Assembly (NCBI GenBank): GCA_910584525.1
Contig: CAJUAT010000017.1
Span: forward strand, 1 to 42,271
DNA: 42,271 nt
Direction of reading: 5' to 3'
DNA from: an uncultured Muribaculaceae bacterium
GTDB lineage: Bacteria; Bacteroidota; Bacteroidia; Bacteroidales; Muribaculaceae
Shown here: positions 27,031-35,403 of the stretch, one piece after another
Position numbering within the stretch: the stretch's first letter is position 1
Layout of the letters: every line of letters begins with the position of its first letter
Made by a program: the position numbers and the translations under genes
The notes under the pieces: generated by a model
The model's input: only the letters and a program-made list of their open reading frames with translations
Database searches by the model: none
What the model was told of the DNA's origin: nothing

Positions 27031-30000
27031 TATTTCTTGGATTTAGGGGATTTGTTTTTCATCAGTCTGTCGTACTCGTCCTGTGCCTGTTGTATGCCGT
27101 GATCGCCGGAGACGGTGTTCACGGTAACAAAGGGTTCATTCAGGCGGTCTTTCAACTCCCGGATTGTCGAAGTCAATTCGGAGTTGTCGGCAGATGAAGT
27201 GGAATTGTAGGTGTTGTTCACCACGGTTGGGGCCTGAGGCTGTGCCGCCAGGACTGCGGGAGCAGTAATCGTGCGCGACACATCGGCGGCAGTGATAGAG
27301 CCGATTGTGTTGGTGCGCTGCGCATAGTCCAGAGCCTCCAACAATGGGCGGGTTCGGGGATTGTTGACAAGTCGCTGCGAGGCGACCCACTCCCCTTTGT
27401 GAACAACACCTGCCACTTCATCAGCCTTACCCTCTGGGGTAAAGCCGCCTGTCATGTATCCCTGCGCCTCGGAAGCCTGTTGCTGTTTCTTGATGGCGGC
27501 GATTTGGATAGCACCTGCGGCAACCGCCATAGCCGCCGCGATGGGCGCGAGGATATAGCCGACCACTGGCACGGCAGCAGCCGAGCCGTAGGCGTTCAAG
27601 GCGTTGGTTGCGGTCTGCGCCACGGCTTGAATAACCTGCATCGCGAACATCTTGCGGTTGGCTTCGCTCTTGGCTTTGGCAATCTCCTTTTCTTTCTGCT
27701 TCTCCAACTTCTTGACCTTGTAGGAATTGCCCTCTGCACGGCTAATCTCGGCATCATACCGCTTGTTTATGGCAGCGGTCTGAATATCAAGCTCTGCCTG
27801 CATGAGCGAAGATAACTGCGAGAATACCGCCGACATACCCGAAACGAGCGTGTCGAGAGTGCCAGTAAGAGCCTTGCCGCCGTCGGAGTTGAGCCATTCG
27901 ATAGAATCAGCGATACCTTTCTCCATAGCGTTGCGAGTATCTTCCTCGGAGAGAAGCCCGTACTTCTTTTTGAGGGCGAGCTTCGCTTTCTCGAAGGCTT
28001 CCTCGATGCGGAGTTTTTCTGCGGCGTTCTCTCCGGCTGCTTGGATTTCGCGGTCATAGACAACCTGCAAGAGAGCCAAATCGGCATCGTATTTGGCTTG
28101 TGCCTCCTGGGGATTGTCGCCGAAAAAGTCCTTTTTCATGGAGGCATACTTGGCTTCGAGCTGTTCCCGTTCTTGCTGCTTGCGCTGCATCTGCGCGATT
28201 AGCAAGGACTGTAACTGTTGCTCGGCTTGAAGCCTCTCCTTGGTCCCGGCCTTAGTAACCGACACGAGTTTTTGCTGATGCTCGATTTCGGCTTCCTCGG
28301 TTTTGAGGTCGTAGGTTTCCTTGGAGATTTCACCGTCGATATACTGCTGTTTGAGCGAAGCCATAGCCTCAGTATATCGTTTGTCCTCGGCCTCGATGGA
28401 CTCGGCGGTGAACTGCTCCTGTTGCTTCTTCTGAGCCTCGCGCCATTCAGCGGTAATTTTCAACCGCTCCGTTTCTGTGAGGTCAGTATGAAGCAACTGC
28501 TTCTCGCAGAACTCGACCGCAATCTCGTTCATACGTCTTGTGTGGGCGAGATAGTCAGTTTCGCCGGTGGCGTAACTGATGCGGGCTGAGGCTTCCTGTT
28601 GCTCGCGCCACTCCTTTTCAGCGGCAAATTTGTCTGTGGTCGCAGTGGAGCCACCGCCTCCGTCTCCACCGCCTCCACCGCCGAAGTCGGTAGGCAAATC
28701 CGGAGTCTCCGGCTCCATAAGAGCATCGGCAGAAATCTGGTATTTATTGCGGAGAAATTCGTTTGCCTCATTGAGTTGGCGCTGCTTTGTCAGGTTAGCC
28801 TGATAAGCCGCCTCGGAAGCGTTGTAGGTCTGACCGGATGACGCGACCTTACGGGCGTATGGTGCTACATTCACCATCTGACCTGTAGCGGCATCGGTCG
28901 AGTTAGTATAGGAGTTGTAGCTTTCCATCTCGCGGGCGTTCTCCCACTCACGGACAGCGGCATCGTGCGTGGCCTTGTCGCGGTCGCGGGTGGCTTTCAG
29001 CCCCGGCGCCTGCTGTTCGAGAGTAAGCAACTCCTTCTCGTTTTCCTCAATCTTGGCGGCAGCGGCCCTGGCCCTCGCCACTTCGATGATGGAGTTGCGG
29101 AGTTGGTCGTAGGCAGTCTTTGTCTTGCCGAGCATGATTTCCTCGACCGACATATTCTTGAAATAGTCGGGATAAAGAGCTTGCAGACGCTCTGCGGCGG
29201 CTTTGCGCTCGTCGGTGGATTTCGCCTCGTCGGTTGCCGCATTGTAAAGCGCATCGAGGCGTCCGACCTCCTTAGAACAATATTCGGATGAAGCAGCATC
29301 AAGGTCGGTGAGCGACTTCTTGTATTCCTCCGCTTCCTTACGGGCTTTCTCGGCTTCCTCTGCGGCGGTTTTCCAGCGGTTTGCAAGCGCATAGACAGCC
29401 GCACCAACGGCGAGGATTAGCCCAACCCAGTTGGAGAATTTCATTGCCGCCATCGACTTGCGCCACCGCTCCTGCATGGCATAGTTCACCTGCAAGCCGT
29501 TGGTGAAATACTGCACGGCATTCACGAGCGGAGTAAAGAGAAGCCGGACGGCAGGGATAATTCCCCGGACGAGCTTCATCACGCCGTGAAAAAGAGCCGT
29601 CGCTTTGGTTGCCATAGCCGTATGATAGTTGTAAACGAGCATAATGGCATTATAGGCGGCGATGGCGATAACACCTGCGGCAATCTCTTTGCGGTACTTG
29701 ATGAAGAAGTCCACCATTGTCGAAAGTGCTTTGAGCGCGATGGTGGAGGAAGAAATGACAAGACGCATAACGGGTTGTAATTTCTCTCCAAGCTCGACGG
29801 CAATCTCATTGACGCGCTTCTTCGCCTTTTCAAGTCCGGCCATAACGGTGTTGTTCTGAACCTCGAACTCCTTGTCGATAGATGTGGCTTCCTCGAAGGC
29901 TTCATTTGCGACAAGCTGCTGTGCCTTGACTTGGTCGATATGATTGGCGAGGGTCGAAAGTGCCGAAATGGCACGGGACCCGTTTTCTCCCATGTCCTTG

Positions 30001-31181
30001 AACATCGGAGAAAGCACCTCCATATTGCCCGCCTGTTTGAGGGTCGAAAGAAACTCGATCAGCGCGGCATTCATATCGGTCTTGACAAGGTCGGCAAACT
30101 TCTGCACGTCCATACCTGCTACGCGGGCGTACTTGGCCGGGTCCTGATAGATGCGGACAATAACCTGCGAGAGAGCGGTCGAAGACGCTTCGAGCTTTTG
30201 GTTGTTGGAGTCAAGTACGGCAGCGAAGCCCATAATCTGCTGCACGGTCAGACCGGCTTGCGCACCCACGCCACCCATTCGGGAGGCGAACTCAGCGATA
30301 TAGGGTGCGGAAGCAGAGCAGTTTTGTGATAACTCGTTAATCACAGAGCCGACCGAAAGTAGAGCCTTTTCCGTGCCGAGCCGCTTTTCGTTGCCGAAGA
30401 TACCGGTCAACTTAGACAGAGTCAGAGTTGCGCCACTACCGAGGTCATCGAGGGCGACATTGATTTTATCTGCGGCACGGACGAAGCCGAGGACATCTTC
30501 TTGCGAGGTCTTGCCAAGTCGACCGGCTTCCTGGGCGAGTTGGTTAAGTTCCTCCCTCGAAGTGCGGGTGTCCATCTTCTTAAATTCCACATTAAGCGCT
30601 TCGACTTCCTCGGCGGTCATACCTGTGAACTTGCGGACATTTGCCATCTCCTGTTCCATCTCGGCGTATGCGTTGACAGCCTTACGCCCTGCCATTACGA
30701 GACCTGTAATGGCGGCGCCGACCGCGAGCAGAGCCATCTGCCACTTGTTAATCCAATCCATAACGCGGTCGGAAAGAGAGCGCTGTTCGCGCATAGAGTC
30801 ATTGACACGGTCAATTTCCGCTTTCACCGCCTTGATTTTAGCGACGTGCGCATCCCACGCGGCTGTGCCGCGCTCGATGCCATTCAACTCATTTTTGAGT
30901 TGACGGAGGGCTTTGTTAAGCTCCTTCGGTGTCGCTTTATCAAGGCGGCTCAAAATCCTCTCGGTAGAAGCAGAAGCCCCTTTGAGTTGGTCCATGAGGC
31001 GTTGAGTTTGGTTCAGTTCACGCTGTAACTTCCTCATCGTTGCCTTATCTCCGGCCTTGGCTGCGGCAGCAATCTGCTTCTCCAGACGTTTCGCATCCTT
31101 TTCGAGGGAGGAAAGCATCTGCTGAGCCTGTTTGCCGTTCACGGAGAGAACGACATTGGCGGTAGATGTATAATTAGCCAT
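27030..31181 (-). CDS. Phage tail tape measure protein
   Basis: A 1383-residue protein that sets tail length and is ejected during DNA entry. The N-terminal 170 residues are coiled coil (AKRLEKQIAAAAKAGDKATM), then comes a TP901-type tape measure core with GMTAEEVEALNVEFKKM, ASRMGGVGAQAGLTVQQIMG and membrane-seeking helices (about 490-620). A long Glu/Lys/Gln-rich coiled coil and an Ala/Gly-rich hydrophobic segment near the C-terminus follow (AAVPVVGYILAPIAAAMAVA). The frame is open 18 codons further upstream, but MANYTSTANVVLSVNG at 31181 is the more natural beginning. The upstream region is the large structured repeat region. Confidence 0.93.
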   Translation of the reverse strand: MANYTSTANVVLSVNGKQAQQMLSSLEKDAKRLEKQIAAAAKAGDKATMRKLQRELNQTQRLMDQLKGASASTERILSRLDKATPKELNKALRQLKNELNGIERGTAAWDAHVAKIKAVKAEIDRVNDSMREQRSLSDRVMDWINKWQMALLAVGAAITGLVMAGRKAVNAYAEMEQEMANVRKFTGMTAEEVEALNVEFKKMDTRTSREELNQLAQEAGRLGKTSQEDVLGFVRAADKINVALDDLGSGATLTLSKLTGIFGNEKRLGTEKALLSVGSVINELSQNCSASAPYIAEFASRMGGVGAQAGLTVQQIMGFAAVLDSNNQKLEASSTALSQVIVRIYQDPAKYARVAGMDVQKFADLVKTDMNAALIEFLSTLKQAGNMEVLSPMFKDMGENGSRAISALSTLANHIDQVKAQQLVANEAFEEATSIDKEFEVQNNTVMAGLEKAKKRVNEIAVELGEKLQPVMRLVISSSTIALKALSTMVDFFIKYRKEIAAGVIAIAAYNAIMLVYNYHTAMATKATALFHGVMKLVRGIIPAVRLLFTPLVNAVQYFTNGLQVNYAMQERWRKSMAAMKFSNWVGLILAVGAAVYALANRWKTAAEEAEKARKEAEEYKKSLTDLDAASSEYCSKEVGRLDALYNAATDEAKSTDERKAAAERLQALYPDYFKNMSVEEIMLGKTKTAYDQLRNSIIEVARARAAAAKIEENEKELLTLEQQAPGLKATRDRDKATHDAAVREWENAREMESYNSYTNSTDAATGQMVNVAPYARKVASSGQTYNASEAAYQANLTKQRQLNEANEFLRNKYQISADALMEPETPDLPTDFGGGGGGDGGGGSTATTDKFAAEKEWREQQEASARISYATGETDYLAHTRRMNEIAVEFCEKQLLHTDLTETERLKITAEWREAQKKQQEQFTAESIEAEDKRYTEAMASLKQQYIDGEISKETYDLKTEEAEIEHQQKLVSVTKAGTKERLQAEQQLQSLLIAQMQRKQQEREQLEAKYASMKKDFFGDNPQEAQAKYDADLALLQVVYDREIQAAGENAAEKLRIEEAFEKAKLALKKKYGLLSEEDTRNAMEKGIADSIEWLNSDGGKALTGTLDTLVSGMSAVFSQLSSLMQAELDIQTAAINKRYDAEISRAEGNSYKVKKLEKQKEKEIAKAKSEANRKMFAMQVIQAVAQTATNALNAYGSAAAVPVVGYILAPIAAAMAVAAGAIQIAAIKKQQQASEAQGYMTGGFTPEGKADEVAGVVHKGEWVASQRLVNNPRTRPLLEALDYAQRTNTIGSITAADVSRTITAPAVLAAQPQAPTVVNNTYNSTSSADNSELTSTIRELKDRLNEPFVTVNTVSGDHGIQQAQDEYDRLMKNKSPKSKK

Positions 31182-31200
31182 AATTCCTTGTTGTTGAATA

Positions 31201-31231
31201 CGATATTTGTAGGTGTTCCCTGCAAATATCG
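31201..31231. promoter_or_regulatory. Hairpin in the tape measure leader
   Basis: CGATATTTG (31201-31209) and CAAATATCG (31223-31231) pair perfectly over 9 bp with a 13-nt loop, 20 bp before the tape measure ATG. On the minus strand the right arm reads CGATATTTG, a near match to a -7 box, so it may also hold the promoter. Confidence 0.6.
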
Positions 31232-31234
31232 CCA

Positions 31235-31258
31235 CGTCTTTTCGGTCGAGAAAAGACG
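31235..31258. promoter_or_regulatory. Second hairpin or operator before the tape measure gene
   Basis: CGTCTTTT (31235-31242) and AAAAGACG (31251-31258) form a perfect 8-bp stem with an 8-nt loop, directly next to the previous hairpin. Confidence 0.6.
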
Positions 31259-31323
31259 AAAAGGGCGTACTGTCGTAGGAGGAACTGCCTCGACGGGAGG
31301 GTGTCGGGAAGGAACGAACCGAC

Positions 31324-31372
31324 CTTGATTTTGATGGGCGGTACTATGCCGTCGGGACCCATTAAAATCAAG
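31324..31372. repeat. 15-bp-stem hairpin
   Basis: CTTGATTTTGATGGG (31324-31338) pairs with CCCATTAAAATCAAG (31358-31372), 14 of 15 positions Watson-Crick. The remaining pair is G-U if read on the plus strand and A-C on the minus strand. CGG/CCG pair inside the loop. Confidence 0.8.
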
Positions 31373-31403
31373 CCTTAAAAATTTGACTTTCAGGCAAATT
31401 TGA

Positions 31404-31460
31404 CATCTCGCGCGGGTCCCATTCTACAAAATCCTTTGATTTGTAGTGGGTTGCGAGATG
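31404..31460. repeat. Nested hairpin
   Basis: The outer stem is CATCTCGC with GCGAGATG (8 bp). The inner stem is CTACAAA with TTTGTAG, plus a CCC/GGG step. Confidence 0.8.
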
Positions 31461-31490
31461 TAACGACTGAAGAATGAGGGAGTTGGGGGT

Positions 31491-31510
31491 TACGGGGGCT
31501 TGCCCCCGTA
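31491..31510. repeat. GC-rich hairpin
   Basis: TACGGGGG and CCCCCGTA form a perfect 8-bp stem with the loop CTTG. Confidence 0.8.
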
Positions 31511-31602
31511 GGGGCTTTGCACACCCCCCACCGCGCTGATTTGCATTTCTCTCGCCCCCATCTCGCCCCACCGCTATATGCAGACCATTGCGCGGTAAAA
31601 TC

Positions 31603-31653
31603 GCTGCCGTGCGCGTGAAAATTACGCTCGCGGATTTTCACGAGTACGACAGC
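31603..31653 (-). repeat. 17-bp two-part hairpin, better paired on the minus strand
   Basis: GCTGCCGT (31603-31610) with ACGACAGC (31646-31653) encloses CGTGAAAAT with ATTTTCACG (9 bp). The single imperfect pair is U-G when transcribed from the minus strand but C-A from the plus strand. Confidence 0.75.
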
Positions 31654-31686
31654 ACCTATTTAATTGGAGGGAGGTACGACCGACCC

Positions 31687-31930
31687 TTGGGGGAACCACT
31701 TGTGGGGGGGCGAAGCCCCTGCCTAAGTCGAGGAGCGATAGCGATGTTTACCCCGTAGGGGCGACTTAGGTATCATTGGGGGGAACCGCTTGCGGGGGGC
31801 TGTGCCCCTGCCTAAGTCGAGGAGCGCAGCGATGTTTACCCGAAGGGCGACTTTGGCATCATTGCGTCGCAGACTTCCGTCACCAAGCCGATGAGCGCAG
31901 CTACGTTTACCCCAACGGGGCGGCGACTGA
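31687..31930. repeat. Three tandem modules of 69-89 bp with paired arms
   Basis: Modules start at 31687, 31776 and 31862; the third is shortened. The first two share a small stem (CCAC/GTGG in one, CCGC/GCGG in the other), a GGGGC/GCCCC hairpin, an outer stem GCCTAAGTCG with CGACTTnGGy, and a core GTTTACCC(C) hairpin. The third keeps the core hairpin and the outer GTC/GAC. The CCAC/GTGG to CCGC/GCGG change preserves pairing. On the minus strand two of the core loops read UACG and UUCG, the stable UNCG class. Confidence 0.75.
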
Positions 31931-32640
31931 CTATAACAATGTGTTTACACGAATTATGATGGCAAAGTGCGGTGATGACGCTCTTGCGCGTAACGGAGGT
32001 GGACGTAGCCGAAGGAGCGCAGGGAACTCGGAGCAAACAGCGCAAAGGGGTGTCGCGTAACTTGTGGAGCGACAGGCTGTCTCTAAAATCCGCTTGCGGT
32101 TTGAGAGTCAGCCGTCCCCTCTGCGCCGTGCGCCGGAGGCTGCTCGGAGTGAGTGAAGCGGTCGGCCACGTCGCCGGAGTGGAGTTTGTGGAGCGGCGCA
32201 CCGTGCTTTGGGGCCTGGGGCGGGCGTATAATCAATGTGCGCAGGGCGTTGTGTCGGCATTGCTCGGCTCGTAGTGGAGACACAGGCGACGCAGTGGAGC
32301 GATACCGACGAAAGGGAGACGTGCCGGGCGAACTTGCTTCGGGAGTGTGTGGCAACGGCGTTGAGCTTCGCCAGCGCAGCGTCCCCTCGTGAGGGGTTGC
32401 GAAGTAGCCTTGACACACTCTCCGAACCCGACACATTGACCGGCCCTGAAAGGGATTCGTGGGTTGAGCGCAACGGAGTTGACGGGGGCGTAATGGAGAG
32501 CCGAAGTATGACGACGCGCCCGAAGCGAACAATCCTCTCTGCCTGTAAAGGCGATTACCAACGTGCCACCGGCGATTACCTCGATGCGCTCGTCGCGAAC
32601 AATGAACGGTAGCCGACGGACTGGATGACAAGGGCAACTT

Positions 32641-33224
32641 CCTCTATGGGTGGGAGGAACGTGGAGATTGACGGCTCGCGCCGACCGTAGAAGGGAGAGC
32701 AGCGGCCTGACTTCTCCAAGCCGGAAAAGCAAGCGGAGGTTTCGGGTTGACAGCGGAGTGAAGCGGGCCAACACCCCGACGCAGGAGGGGTGGCGGCGGA
32801 AAGCGAGAACGTAGCCGTCAAAGATAGTTTGTAACCGTAGATGTAATGTAGCTCCACGAGCCGTAACAGAGCGGAGGTGTCGCGGAGGCACGGAGCGACA
32901 ACCGAAGCGGCGTGGAGGTGTCGGGGAAAAAGCGAAATGGAAGCGGAGGGCGCAATCTATCGACCCGAAGGCCGAAGCGGTCGCTATTCACAGGGAGGTA
33001 CGACCCGTGAACAGCGATGCTCGGGGTTGGAGAGGTTGAGGACGCAAAGGACTGACGGAGGGAGTGTTCGTAAAGACGGCAATCTCCACATTCCGGGTGG
33101 GGAAAACAATCTTGCCCTTGTCATCGGCCGACGGCGTAAAATCCACTCTGCCCTTGGGCGTAACATCGGCGTCGCAGACGATAGACCACGGTAGCCGAGG
33201 GCGTCAGAATGTTGACGGCTGCTT
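32641..33224. repeat. Tandem unit 1 of the structured array (about 584 bp)
   Basis: It begins with CCTCTATGGGTGGGAGG. Landmarks: GGAAAAGCAAGCGGAGGTTT at 32723, CAAAGATAGTTTG at 32819, CCGT/GCGG hairpin near 32865, and the variable stem at 32981-33017 (TCGCT, TTCAC with GTGAA, AGCGA). It closes with a CTCTGCCC/GGGC hairpin near 33146. Confidence 0.8.
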
Positions 33225-33805
33225 CCCCTATGGGAGGGAGGAATGAGGCTCGGAGTATGGCATCAGGGCGATTGAAGGAGGGAACGCAGCAGCACCGCAT
33301 CGGCGGCTCGGAAAAGCAAGCGGAGGTTTCCGGGTTGACAATGGAACGGAGCGCACCGACACCGTAGGCTTGCCGGAGGTGTCGGTGAGGCAAGCGGCGT
33401 GGAATTGGCAAAGATAGTTTGTAACTGTAAGGAGCGATCCCGTAGTGGACCCGCAGCGAGCGAGGGAAGCCACGGAGGGTTTGAGCGACGGGAGGGCGCA
33501 ATCTATCGCCCCGGAAAACCGAAGCGGTCTTTATTCACAGCGGAGAGAAACGCAGCCGTGAACAAAGATGCTCGGAGTTGACGATGTGTGGAGATGCAAG
33601 CGACTGACGTAATGAGCGGTCAAATGCCATTGCGTGAGCCACATTCCGGGTGGGGTCGAAACATCAGCCGTCAATATTCCGCTCTCGGCGAAAAATCCTC
33701 TCTGCCCTATCAGGGCGTTGAACAAATTGCCACCGGCGATTACCTGGCACTGCGCTCGTCGCGACATACAGATGTAGCCGATTGACTGAATGGCAAGGGT
33801 ATCAT
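33225..33805. repeat. Tandem unit 2 of the structured array (about 581 bp)
   Basis: The most divergent copy. It begins CCCCTATGGGAGGGAGG. It has a perfect 10-bp hairpin CACCGACACC with GGTGTCGGTG near 33355-33388, the CAAAGATAG box at 33409, the variable stem at 33528-33568 (TCTTT, TTCAC with GTGAA, AAAGA), and a GCCC/GGGC hairpin near 33711. Confidence 0.8.
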
Positions 33806-34380
33806 CCTCTATGGGTGGGAGGAACATGGAGATTGACGGCTCGCGCCGACCGGAGGAGGGAGATCAGCGGAACGGCATCGACGACCCGGAAAAGCAAGCG
33901 GAGGTTTCGGGTTGACAGCGGAACGGAAGCGGGCCGACACCGTAGGCTTGCCGGAGGTGTCGGGGATAGCGAGAGTGTAGCCGTCAAAGATAGTTTGTAA
34001 CCGTAGATGCAATGTAGCTCCACGAGCCGCAACAGAGCGGAGGTGTCGCGTAACTTGTGGAGCAGCAACCGTAGCGGCGTGGAGGTGTCGGGGAAAAAGC
34101 GGAATGGAGACGGAGAGCGCAATCTATCGACCCGAAGGCCGAAGCGGTCTTTATTCACAGCGGAGAGCAACGTAGCCGTGAACAAAGATGCTCGGGGTTG
34201 GCGATGACTGGAGACGCAAACGACTGACGGAGGGAGTGTTCGTTAAGACGGCAATCTCCACATTCCGGGTGGGGTCAATAACAATACCCTTGCCATTGGG
34301 CTGTCGGCGATAAATCCTCTCTGCCCCATCGGGGCGAACAATGGCGAGTGCCACGGGCTGAACACCGTGCGTTCATCAGT
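33806..34380. repeat. Tandem unit 3 of the structured array (about 575 bp)
   Basis: It begins CCTCTATGGGTGGGAGG. Landmarks: CCGACACC/GGTGTCGG hairpin, the CAAAGATAG box at 33985, GCTCCAC (34017) with GTGGAGC (34057) enclosing CCGC/GCGG, the variable stem at 34148-34188, and a GCCCC/GGGGC hairpin near 34322. Confidence 0.8.
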
Positions 34381-34866
34381 CCTCTATGGGTGGGAGGATG
34401 GTGGCGAATGGCGGCAGTGTACCGATTGGAGGCCGGAGTGCAGATGCCTGTCCTTACAAGTCGGAAAAGCAATCGGAGGTTTCGGGTTGACAGCGGAGTG
34501 AAGCGGGCCAACACCCTGACGCAGGAGGGGTGGCGGCGGAAAGCGAGAACGTAGCCGTCAAAGATAGTTTGTGACCGTAGATGCAATGTAGCTCAACGAG
34601 CCGTAACAGAGCGGAGGTGTCGCGTAACTTGTGGAGCGGCAACCGTAGCGGCGTGGAGGTGTCGGGGAAAAAGCGGAATGGAAGCGGAGGGCGCAATCTA
34701 TCGACCCGAAAACCGCAGCGGTTTTTAGTCGAATGCGACGCAACGCAGAGCTTCGACCAAAAATGCTCTGACTTGGGAGGATTTAGGCATCAATCGGAGG
34801 ACGTATTGAGGTCAGTATGGCCGACATTCGCCACCAGCCGGGCGGGTCTGAAAAGATGAACGCTAT
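34381..34866. repeat. Tandem unit 4 of the structured array (shortened, about 486 bp)
   Basis: It begins CCTCTATGGGTGGGAGG and carries the CAAAGATAG box at 34559. Its variable stem at 34722-34763 uses different arms from the other units (TTTTT, GTCGAA with TTCGAC, AAAAA), with pairing intact. The unit then diverges and stops at the spanin-operon terminator. Confidence 0.8.
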
Positions 34867-34898
34867 AAACAAAACGAGTTACCCTCACGGGCAACTCG
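34866..34898 (-). terminator. Terminator of the lysis cassette
   Basis: On the minus strand GCGAGTT-GCCC-GTGA-GGGT-AACTCG folds into a hairpin followed by TTTTGTTT. It lies about 45 bp after the spanin stop and separates the lysis genes from the array. Confidence 0.85.
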
Positions 34899-34944
34899 CC
34901 TTGCAATTTATGAAAAAAACTTCTACTCTCGGAGTATGGAATGA

Positions 34945-35403
34945 TTAGCGTTTTCGATAGAAAACGTAGATTAAGCAGCCTATCACAATTATTGTGATGA
35001 TGGCTACCGCAGTGCCGTTAGGCGGATTATAGAGGCGCGTCGTAGCGGTGTGTTCCGTCGAAGCCTCGGCAGCCGATTTCTTATAGGCCACCGTATCGAG
35101 CTGATTGTAGGCTTCGACTTGATTTCTCTGAACACGCCGGTTATCTATCACGCGCCCCTTAACGGCTTTCAGCCGAATAACCTCCGGGGCCTCGGCGTAT
35201 GCCGTCGGACGCTCCACCTGGACTTCGAGGGTATCGAAGTCGAAAGATGTGGAGCGCATCATCGAATCAATCGTGGCGATTGTGCGATGATGCTCCGATC
35301 GGGCGACTGAATCGACTGCGAGGGTTTTATCCTGTTGCAGTTCCTTGTGTGAGCGGCACGAAGTAATGAGTGCCAGCGCAAGGAGAAGAATCAGCGACCG
35401 CAT
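34945..35403 (-). CDS. Lipoprotein with C-terminal membrane helix, spanin candidate
   Basis: A 152-residue protein. An N-terminal lipoprotein signal ends in LITSC (Cys about 16). A periplasmic stretch of about 105 charged residues follows, then a membrane helix near the C-terminus (AVAIITIIVIGCLIYVFYRKR). A lipid anchor for the outer membrane plus an inner-membrane helix in one chain is the topology of a unimolecular spanin, which fuses the two membranes at the end of lysis. Its position directly after the amidase, overlapping it by 13 bp, agrees. The frame is open 12 codons upstream, but the signal peptide begins at MRSLILLLAL (35403). Sequence identity to known spanins cannot be judged here. 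Confidence 0.7.
   Translation of the reverse strand: MRSLILLLALALITSCRSHKELQQDKTLAVDSVARSEHHRTIATIDSMMRSTSFDFDTLEVQVERPTAYAEAPEVIRLKAVKGRVIDNRRVQRNQVEAYNQLDTVAYKKSAAEASTEHTATTRLYNPPNGTAVAIITIIVIGCLIYVFYRKR

Larger units (their letters stand above)
31182..34866. other. 3.7-kb non-coding region of hairpins and tandem structured repeats
   Basis: No reading frame here has a credible protein: every open frame is short, on both strands, arginine- and serine-rich, and repeated out of phase between units. Instead the region is dense in inverted repeats. From left to right: two hairpins at the tape measure 5' end, four larger hairpins (31324-31653), three modules of 69-89 bp (31687-31930), a GC-rich stretch without clear repeat order (31931-32640), and four units of about 580 bp (32641-34866). 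It lies between the lysis cassette terminator and the tape measure gene. A structured, untranslated RNA is the simplest reading; a structured DNA element or decayed repeat array is possible. Confidence 0.75.

Noticed and set aside
31174..31371. 65-residue minus-strand frame overlapping the tape measure start
   Set aside because: It covers two perfect hairpins and overlaps the tape measure start out of frame; no sign of coding constraint.
31836..34743. Many open frames of 60-220 residues on both strands inside the structured array
   Set aside because: They are rich in Arg, Ser and Pro, shift frame between repeat units, overlap on both strands and show no domain; the sequence is better explained by paired repeats.
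31182..34866. CRISPR array
   Set aside because: The repeat units are about 580 bp or 69-89 bp and vary throughout; there is no pattern of short identical repeats with unique spacers and no cas gene.
31182..34866. Diversity-generating retroelement or retron
   Set aside because: No reverse transcriptase is present in the window and no template/variable repeat pair with adenine-specific changes is seen.
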